From contig CAXUKS010000018.1 in assembly GCA_964251675.1 (NCBI GenBank), positions 1-64,000 of the forward strand: a DNA stretch of 64,000 nt, written 5' to 3'. A program made the position numbers and the translations under genes. Numbering within the stretch: position 1 is the stretch's first letter; each line of letters begins with the position of its first letter. Below the pieces are notes generated by a model that saw only the letters and a program-made list of their open reading frames with translations, ran no database searches and had not been told where the DNA came from. Shown piece by piece: positions 58,246 to 64,000 of the stretch. This DNA is from JANXMY01 sp964251675. Its GTDB lineage: Bacteria; Armatimonadota; Armatimonadia; Armatimonadales; Capsulimonadaceae.

Positions 58246-59451
58246 TTACGGAAGCGCCGCATCCTGCACCGGGTCTCCGTGCGAGGCGCTGACCACGGGG
58301 CGCTCAGATTTGGAAGGCTTGGACAAAAACGGTTTTTCGGCCAGCAAAAAAAACAGGTATGAAATGCCGAGTGTCACAGCAAAACCAATAGTCACCAGCA
58401 AAAAGAACTCAGTCAGCCCAGTGACGTGCAGCACTTTCTTGCAAAACTCGCTCAGGTAATAGCCTGTCGGCCAGTGCAGCAAATAGAGGCTGTAAGAGAT
58501 ATAGCCCAGCCACGTCATGAACCGATTTTCAAACAGTGCCCGCAACGGAGTTTTGCTGATGGCCAGAGCGATTGTCAGTCCGGAGAATGCCAGACCTAGG
58601 AGCAGGCTCTGCACCCAGCTGAGGTCCGGGGTCGTCATACAGGTCACACTGAACAGTGCCACAGCCCCCAGGACGGCTCCGGTGCCCCAGGCGGCGCTCC
58701 ACTCCCGGCCTGCCTGCCGGTAATTTACGACCAGCTTGGCCGCTCCCATTCCCAGTGCAAACTGCATCCAGCGGCCCAGAAAAAATGCCGCTGCCAGAAA
58801 CTGCGCGTTTTCACTCATCGGGGCGGTGATATCCGCAGCGATCATCCGATAGACGATGGAAACAGCAATCATTCCCCAGACGATCCGCATCCCGAAGCGG
58901 CGGTATCCCCAGATGACCAGAGGAAACATCAGATAAAACTGTGCTTCCAGGCCCATTGACCACAACGCACCGTTGATGTGTCCGAACGTGCTTAAAAAGA
59001 GCGTATGAGCAAACAGCAGGAATGCCAAATAAACGCCGGGAGCTTCCAGCGGCGGCCAGTTGGCGGGCTGATTCAGCAGCTGATATAAAATGACCAGCAC
59101 GTATGGCAGGCCGATAGAGTACAAAATTGCCGCATAATAGGGCAGCGCGATGCGGCGCACACGCCGTTTGTAAAATTCCTGCCAGTGCCACTTTTGCAGG
59201 GCTTTTTCTGTTTTACAGACGGGCAGAAACAGGCAAAAACCGCTCAGGACCATAAACATATCTACGGTTGGAAACCGCAAAAAGTGGAATACATCAACAG
59301 GGTGTCCCAACACCGGCATAACCAGTTCCGGATTTTGTGCGAACATATACATATGGCAGCCGTATACCATCAGCATCGCCATCGCCCGCAACCCATCTAC
59401 CGAAGGGATGCGCCAGTTAGTTGGCACACTGCCAGTTTGCGTTGCTTGCAT
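58246..59451 (-). CDS. Acyltransferase family 3 (OafA-like) membrane protein, copy B
   Basis: This is a 401-residue paralogue of copy A with the same motifs (IPSVDGLRAMAMLMVYGCHMYMF, FYKRRVRRIALPYY, ALWSMGLEAQFYLMFPLVIWG). The two are nearly identical in the middle and differ mostly in the loops after residue 37 and residues 205-235 and in the C-terminal tail. It starts at ATG 59451; a TTG one codon earlier is possible. It follows the broken GT4 gene by 6 nt. Confidence 0.92.
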   Translation of the reverse strand: MQATQTGSVPTNWRIPSVDGLRAMAMLMVYGCHMYMFAQNPELVMPVLGHPVDVFHFLRFPTVDMFMVLSGFCLFLPVCKTEKALQKWHWQEFYKRRVRRIALPYYAAILYSIGLPYVLVILYQLLNQPANWPPLEAPGVYLAFLLFAHTLFLSTFGHINGALWSMGLEAQFYLMFPLVIWGYRRFGMRIVWGMIAVSIVYRMIAADITAPMSENAQFLAAAFFLGRWMQFALGMGAAKLVVNYRQAGREWSAAWGTGAVLGAVALFSVTCMTTPDLSWVQSLLLGLAFSGLTIALAISKTPLRALFENRFMTWLGYISYSLYLLHWPTGYYLSEFCKKVLHVTGLTEFFLLVTIGFAVTLGISYLFFLLAEKPFLSKPSKSERPVVSASHGDPVQDAALP

Positions 59452-59457
59452 CAAGAC

Positions 59458-60635
59458 TTACTGCTTTCTGTGTGCCACGCAGGCACGGATACGTTCGGCG
59501 GCGTCGCGCCCGGCGACTTCCCAGTTCAGCCGGGACTGATACTCCGCAAACGAGGATACGGCCAGCCGCTGCAGCGCCCCCGGCTGCCGCAGCAGGGATA
59601 CCACCCAGTCGGCCCAGATGGACACCGGTTGTGCGGGGTCAAACAACTGCCCATTGACCCCCTCCTAGACAATTGTCGGCACGCCCCCGACGCGGTGCGA
59701 CAGACTTGGCATTCCGTAGGCACTGGCCTCGGCAAAAACCAGTCCGTAAGCTTCGCCAAAAGTTGGAACCAGAAAAAAGTGACTGTTCTGGTATAAAGCC
59801 AGCAGCGCAGCACGGCCCTCTTCGGTCCCCTTGCTGAGATACCCCAGCGAACGGGCAAACTCCGGCAGCGGCTCGCCGGGCGGCGGCGGGCTGCCCACCA
59901 GTGTCAGTGTCGCGTTGATACCCCGCTCCCGCAAAGCCTGCACCACGGCAACTGCTTTGGACCCGCCTTTGCGCTCCCAGTTCAAGCCGACAAACAGGAA
60001 CTTAATCGGTTCGCTGCCGCGTGCTACCGCTCTTTGCGCCACATCAGCGGCGGTGTGCGGCACTTCAACATTTGCGCCGTAAGGCACGGTCACGACGCGG
60101 GCGGGGTCGGCCCCCGCACCTTTGATCGCCCATTGGGAACCCCAGTCGGATGCATACAGCAGCAAGTCGCAGTTGGCGGCCATCGCCCGGTCTACCTGCC
60201 GAGCGTTGCGGGCGGACGCCGGGCTGAGGACGCTGTCGCTGAACTCGGCGTAATCATGGCGAAGTGCCTCGTAGCCAGCATCGGTCCAAAGGACTTTGGG
60301 CTGGGAACACTTCAAGTAGGCCAGCACAGCGGGAACCGGGCTGACTACCACTTCGGCGTCAGAGTTTTTGAGTCGGGCTTCCACATCCGCAGCATAAGCA
60401 TGGGCCGTGTCCACATCCCAAAAGTGGTTGTAGGAGCGCCGCTGCCCCCAGCGCCCCAGGCTTTGCGAAGGTCACGCCTCACCGAGCGCGTAGCATCCAG
60501 GTCTGACATTAGCTCGATTTGCAGCCCCTGCGCTTCCAGCGACTTATAGATATGCAGGTTATAAATATGCAGATACAGCCCAGACCAGTTGCTGACATTG
60601 GTGGCGTCTGTTGGCGAAACATACGCGATTTTCAT
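59458..60635 (-). pseudogene. Broken GT4-family glycosyltransferase (frameshift and in-frame TAG)
   Basis: The gene starts at ATG 60635 (MKIAYVSPTDATNVSNWSGL), overlapping the GT2 stop (ATGA). Around the C-run at 60445-60449 the frame changes: adding one G on the coding strand restores ...KAWGAGGQRRSYNHFWDVDTAHAYAADVE. The second frame then runs through FVGLNWERKGGSKAVAVVQAL and FGEAYGLVFAEASAYGMPSLSHRVGGVPTIV. It stops at TAG 59667-59665, and continues in the same frame as EGVNGQLFDPAQPVS... to 59458. An intact product would be about 392 residues. Sequencing error could explain the homopolymer indel, but a second, independent TAG makes real decay likelier. Confidence 0.87.
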
Positions 60636-61591
60636 GCCCGATTCTCCTGAGCCGCCAGGGGCAGGCCGTCAATGTTTACCATCATGCGGCGGAAGGCTTC
60701 GCGGTCGGAGATGCGCCGGAGCGGCTTTTCGGCGGCGCGTCTAGCCCGCATTTGAGGCAGACGCCGGGCGGCGCTCCAGAAGCCTTTCAGCAGGGGGGTG
60801 TCTCCCTGCACAGCGGCACGGGCGAGGCGCGGCAGCAACCACCGCAGATGCTCCCGGCGCATCTGCGGGTCGTCGATGTTTTTCCACTGGATCAGAAACG
60901 TGTTCTGGTCCACAATCGCTTTAAGCTGTTTGGCTTTGTAGGCGGACGACGACGTTTGCCCGCCCAGATGGTAGAGCACGCTGCGCGGCTCATACAGAAT
61001 ACGCCAGCCGCGCCGCCAGGCCCGGTAGGACAGGTCGATGTCTTCGTGGTAGAGCGGCCAGAGCAGCTCGTCCAGCCCGCCCAGCTCCAGATATTTTGAC
61101 CGCGAAAACACGGCCTGCCCGCCCAGCGCAAAAAAGCAGGAGGTCGTTTGGTCCGTGTCGGGGAGCTGATTGTACCACCACATTCCCCGGTGGAAGCCGC
61201 CTGATGTGCGCGATCCCTGCGTGGTCACACGGTCGCCGGTCAGAACGCGGGTGTTGACCGCGAAGACATCCGGCTCGTGCAGATGTTCCAGCAGCGGAGG
61301 TATAAAGTCCGGCTCCACCAGAATGTCGTTGTTGAGCAGAAGGATGGCCTCGGTATCCAGCGTCGGCACAATATCGTTGTAAGTGTATAAAAACGCATTG
61401 CGCGGGGCGCGGATGCAGCGCACCCAGGGGAAGCGGCGCTCGGTTTCGGCGATGCTGTCATCCGTGCTGCCGTTGTCAACCAGATACACGTCATGGTCGC
61501 GCCCCTCGCGGGTCGCCGCGCCGAGCGTGGAAAAGCAGCCTTCCAGAAGGCGCAGACCGTTATAATTCAGAACCAGTGAGCTTGAGCGCAT
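60632..61591 (-). CDS. GT2-family glycosyltransferase (rhamnosyltransferase-like)
   Basis: This is a 319-residue GT-A enzyme with SSLVLNYNGLRLLEGCFSTL, LVDNGSTDDSIAETERRFPW, ILLLNNDILVEPDFIPPLLEHL (NND at the DxD site), LGGLDELLWPLYHEDIDLSYRAWRRGW (acceptor motif) and FLIQWKNIDDPQMRREHLRWLL. The ATG at 61591 lies 2 nt from the previous stop; a longer frame to 61720 overlaps that gene and is not used. Its 3' end is the donor or sister of the remnant at 57930-58070. Confidence 0.9.
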   Translation of the reverse strand: MRSSSLVLNYNGLRLLEGCFSTLGAATREGRDHDVYLVDNGSTDDSIAETERRFPWVRCIRAPRNAFLYTYNDIVPTLDTEAILLLNNDILVEPDFIPPLLEHLHEPDVFAVNTRVLTGDRVTTQGSRTSGGFHRGMWWYNQLPDTDQTTSCFFALGGQAVFSRSKYLELGGLDELLWPLYHEDIDLSYRAWRRGWRILYEPRSVLYHLGGQTSSSAYKAKQLKAIVDQNTFLIQWKNIDDPQMRREHLRWLLPRLARAAVQGDTPLLKGFWSAARRLPQMRARRAAEKPLRRISDREAFRRMMVNIDGLPLAAQENRA

Positions 61592-61593
61592 AA

Positions 61594-62541
61594 TTAGTTG
61601 TTCTCGGTCGGTTTCGGGCTGCTCAGGGACCACACAGAATATAACAGGGCACGGCGCAGCATCTTGGCGGCCAGCATCAGATGTCCCTGCGCCAGCCGTT
61701 CCCGCGCCAGTGTCATCCACTGTGCGGCCCAGCCTCGCTCGGAGAGACGGTAGCCAGCCACCGCGCTCTGGCGCAGGGCCGGGGGCAGGGTTTCGTCGCG
61801 GCAGAGCTTGGCACGCAGAGTCAGCTCCGCCGGGCGCATGACTTCGTCTTTGCCGGACATATTCTCGCCGTGGCGGCGATACGCCAGCACAACGGCGTCA
61901 AGCAAAACCATGTCCGCGTGCCGGGTCAGCCGCAGCCACATATCCCAGTCGGCGGTCGGCGGCAGGGCGGTGTCGAACAGCCCCGCCCGTTCCAGCGCCG
62001 ACCGCCGCAGCAGCACCTGCCCCGGCGTCGAAATGGAGTTGCGATAGGCCAGCATGGCAAACGTTGTGGCGTTTTCCACCGGGTGAGACACGAGCCGACC
62101 GCCTTCCACGCTTTTACGGCTGCGCCCGAAGGCTTCGGCAACGCCGGGCAGGATCGGCTGACCGTCGCCGTCAATGTACCGTGCCAGCCCATACGCCGCC
62201 GAAGCATCAGCGGTCGCCTCTAAAAGCGCGGCCAGTGCGGCCAGTGCCCCCGGTTCCAGCAGGTCATCGGCATCCAGAAACAGAAAGGCGTCGGCCTCGG
62301 GCGACGCCGCCCCAATGCCGCCGTTGCGTGCGCCGGACAGGCCCGCGTTCGGCTGATGCACCACGCGGACACGGGGGTCTTGGGCGGCCAGACGGTCGGC
62401 CAGCGGGCCGGTGTCATCGCGGGAGCCGTCGTTGACGACAATCAGCTCCCAGTCACCTGCGGTCTGGTTCTGGACGCTCTGCACGGTTTCGGGCAGGTAG
62501 CGGGCGGCGTTGTACGCGGGCACAATCACGCAAATTTTCAT
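61594..62541 (-). CDS. GT2-family glycosyltransferase
   Basis: This is a 315-residue GT-A enzyme with KICVIVPAYNAARYLPETVQSVQNQT, VVNDGSRDDTGPLADRLAAQD, FLFLDADDLLEPGALAAL (DADD) and LPPTADWDMWLRLTRHADMVLLDAVVLAYRRHGENMSG. It is related in layout to the 45911 and 53470 enzymes. The start at 62541 has GGTGA a few bases upstream; an in-frame GTG at 62556 is possible. It lies 1 nt from the preceding stop. Confidence 0.91.
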   Translation of the reverse strand: MKICVIVPAYNAARYLPETVQSVQNQTAGDWELIVVNDGSRDDTGPLADRLAAQDPRVRVVHQPNAGLSGARNGGIGAASPEADAFLFLDADDLLEPGALAALAALLEATADASAAYGLARYIDGDGQPILPGVAEAFGRSRKSVEGGRLVSHPVENATTFAMLAYRNSISTPGQVLLRRSALERAGLFDTALPPTADWDMWLRLTRHADMVLLDAVVLAYRRHGENMSGKDEVMRPAELTLRAKLCRDETLPPALRQSAVAGYRLSERGWAAQWMTLARERLAQGHLMLAAKMLRRALLYSVWSLSSPKPTENN

Positions 62542-62542
62542 G

Positions 62543-63511
62543 TCACCGGGACTCACCTTCGGGCATCAGCGGGGACAGGCCGAACTTCGCATAATTCCGG
62601 GGCCGCTTGCGCTCGCGGAGCATCTGCGCGGCAAAGGCGACATCCTGCCGCTGCTCTACTTCCCAGCCGGGCAGGTAGTCCGCCTTCCGCCCCCGCGTCC
62701 GCAAAAAGTGCCGGGCACGGTAAAATTGCAGGCGCAGCAGGGTCCGCCCCCAGGCTCCGTAGGGGTTCGGCGCGGGTTCATGCTTCCAATGATAGGAAAT
62801 GTACGCCCAGCTTCGGCCCAGTCCTTCCGCCGTGCGGATCATGGCGGCGGATTGCAGCCGGTCCGGCTGGAAATGGTGCTCTACCGAAGCGTCCAGCGCC
62901 GTCACTAGCCGGAAGCCCGCCTGCTCGATTTGCTGTGACATTAGACTGTCTTCGCAGGTGCCGAGCGCCCCCGGACTAAGCTCCACATCGAAGCCGGGAA
63001 TGTGCGCCAGAACGCGCCGCGAAAAGGCCATGTTGGCTCCGATCATGGCGGGCCGCGTCGCAGGCTCCCACCAGGTATTTGATGCCAGCAGGATATGGTG
63101 CGGAATCTCCATCCAGGGATGTTCTAACTGCGGAGCCATGTGGATGCCGCCAGCCACGGCGTCGGCCTCGCCCGCCAGAATTGGCTCGCACATCGCCGAC
63201 ACCCAGTCTTTCGGAAAGCGCAAATCGTCATCGCTGAACAGGAACACCTCGCCCACGGCCTCTGCCATGGCCCGGTTCAGTCCGTGCGACTTGCCCCGGC
63301 GCGGCTCGGCCAGATACCGTACGGTCATGTTGGGCAGGCGGCACGCCTTGATCAGTTCCGCCGTACCATCGCTAGAGTTGTTGTCCACAACAATGACTTC
63401 AGTGGGTATAGACTCCGGGATACAGACCGTTCCCAGCGAGTCCAGCGTCTGCCGCAGGTCCTCGGCCCGGTTCTTCGTACAGATAATAATAGAGACTTGA
63501 ACGGGCGGCAT
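62543..63511 (-). CDS. GT2-family glycosyltransferase
   Basis: This is a 322-residue GT-A enzyme with VQVSIIICTKNRAEDLRQTLDSL, VIVVDNNSSDGTAELIKAC, RRGKSHGLNRAMAEAVGEVFLFSDDDLRFPKDWVSAM (SDDD) and ELSPGALGTCEDSLMSQQIEQAGFRL. The C-terminal part (NMAFSRRVLAHIPGFDVELSPGALG) closely parallels the next gene, marking tandem paralogues. It overlaps that gene's stop by 1 nt (TGATG). Confidence 0.92.
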   Translation of the reverse strand: MPPVQVSIIICTKNRAEDLRQTLDSLGTVCIPESIPTEVIVVDNNSSDGTAELIKACRLPNMTVRYLAEPRRGKSHGLNRAMAEAVGEVFLFSDDDLRFPKDWVSAMCEPILAGEADAVAGGIHMAPQLEHPWMEIPHHILLASNTWWEPATRPAMIGANMAFSRRVLAHIPGFDVELSPGALGTCEDSLMSQQIEQAGFRLVTALDASVEHHFQPDRLQSAAMIRTAEGLGRSWAYISYHWKHEPAPNPYGAWGRTLLRLQFYRARHFLRTRGRKADYLPGWEVEQRQDVAFAAQMLRERKRPRNYAKFGLSPLMPEGESR

Positions 63512-64000
63512 CAGCGCACCCCATTTCGCTTGACCAGCCCCCGCCGCTCATAATTACGCGGGCGGCGCTGTTCAATCAGGGTCTGTTTGTAGTAGGCAAT
63601 GTTGCGAAGCAAAATCATTTCCCAGACAAAAATACCTTCAGCGGCCCCCCACTCCGAACGCCGCTTGAGCCGCCAGACCGGCAGCCTCAGCAGGGAGTGC
63701 AGGTATTCATAACGCGCATTTTTGATGTCCAGATGCTCCCAGTGATAATCCACATAGGCTTCCGAGCGCCCGCCGTCCCGCGCCCGCTTCAGGAATGAGG
63801 CACGGGTCAGGCGCGACGGGTCAAAATGATGCTCGACAAAGGTATCAAAAGCCGAGGCGATTTTGTACCCAGCAGCTTTGAGTTGGAAAGAGAACAAGGT
63901 TTCATCAGCAAAGCCCAGCGCCCCCGGCCCAAGTTCTGTGTCAAATTGGGGCACTTTGTCAAGGACAGTGCGCTTGAAGGCCATATTCGCCCCCACCAGC
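63511..64000 (-). CDS. GT2-family glycosyltransferase, 5' end beyond the window
   Basis: This is the C-terminal part of a GT-A enzyme similar to the preceding gene: GANMAFKRTVLDKVPQFDTELGPGALGFADETLFSFQLKAAGYKI, then KRARDGGRSEAYVDYHWEHLDIKNARYEYLHSLLRLP. The frame is open to the window edge, so the true start lies to the right and the N-terminal nucleotide-binding half is not visible. Confidence 0.88.
   Translation of the reverse strand, partial: LVGANMAFKRTVLDKVPQFDTELGPGALGFADETLFSFQLKAAGYKIASAFDTFVEHHFDPSRLTRASFLKRARDGGRSEAYVDYHWEHLDIKNARYEYLHSLLRLPVWRLKRRSEWGAAEGIFVWEMILLRNIAYYKQTLIEQRRPRNYERRGLVKRNGVR

Noticed and set aside
1..64000. tRNA or rRNA genes
   Set aside because: No cloverleaf-like or rRNA-like stretch was seen in any intergenic region.

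Overview
The window looks like a scaffold from a draft or metagenome assembly (two runs of N) of a moderately GC-rich, Gram-negative-type bacterium, most likely a member of the Armatimonadota. This assignment is an inference. It rests on a DUF1559 pseudopilin with the H-x9-DG motif and an ARKASC..SNMRQIGLA..SYAQD type region, on PEP-CTERM proteins, on a Firmicutes-like fatty-acid/rpmF/coaD gene order combined with an apolipoprotein N-acyltransferase, and on many small palindromic intergenic repeats. Planctomycetota-like phyla share some of these traits, so a 16S or marker-gene placement would be needed to settle it.

Layout. 1-1042: 3' part of a PilT-type pilus retraction ATPase. 1101-3387: PepSY membrane protein and DUF1559 pseudopilin. 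3865-7443: secA and a small secreted-type ORF. 7553-14254: two small genes, then fabF, acpP, fabG, fabD, fabH, plsX, rpmF and DUF177, a classical lipid-synthesis block. 14377-19656: a coiled-coil protein, coaD, an island of six small toxin-antitoxin-type genes (HEPN, Phd-like, BrnT and partners), and recG. 19937-22572: khpB, yidC, yidD, rnpA and rpmH, the conserved rpmH cluster but without dnaA. 22772-27905: FHA protein, NlpC/P60 peptidase, a MraY-like transferase, mrp, uspA and a DUF433/DUF5615 toxin-antitoxin pair. 27930-31195: lnt and two paralogous PEP-CTERM proteins. 31280-36951: an ACP-like protein coupled to an M14 carboxypeptidase, a transglutaminase-like protein, and an ARPP-1/VKOR/DsbA-type operon.

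37375-64000 is a large exopolysaccharide/surface-glycan locus. Almost all of it lies on the minus strand and is read from the right edge. It holds a CelD-like acetyltransferase, a SurA/PrsA-like foldase, many GT2 and GT4 glycosyltransferases, an O-antigen-ligase-like polymerase/ligase, a serine-acetyltransferase-like enzyme, an exostosin-family protein and two acyltransferase-3 membrane proteins. One plus-strand gene for a 1076-residue secreted modular glycoside-hydrolase-like protein sits inside it. Most genes overlap by ATGA or TGATG, which implies translational coupling.

The most interesting parts are not single genes. (i) 55.6-61.6 kb records a recent segmental duplication: two acyltransferase copies share a 340-bp identical tract, and between them lies a chimeric scar joining the start of a second exostosin gene to the end of a second GT2 gene. 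A neighbouring GT4 gene is broken by a frameshift and an in-frame TAG. (ii) Two or three families of about 95-165-bp elements with terminal inverted repeats (MITE-like) lie between genes. (iii) 15-bp tandem repeats recur at the 5' ends of three unrelated genes, one running into an assembly gap. (iv) A toxin-antitoxin island sits between recG and coaD, where many bacteria carry rsmD.
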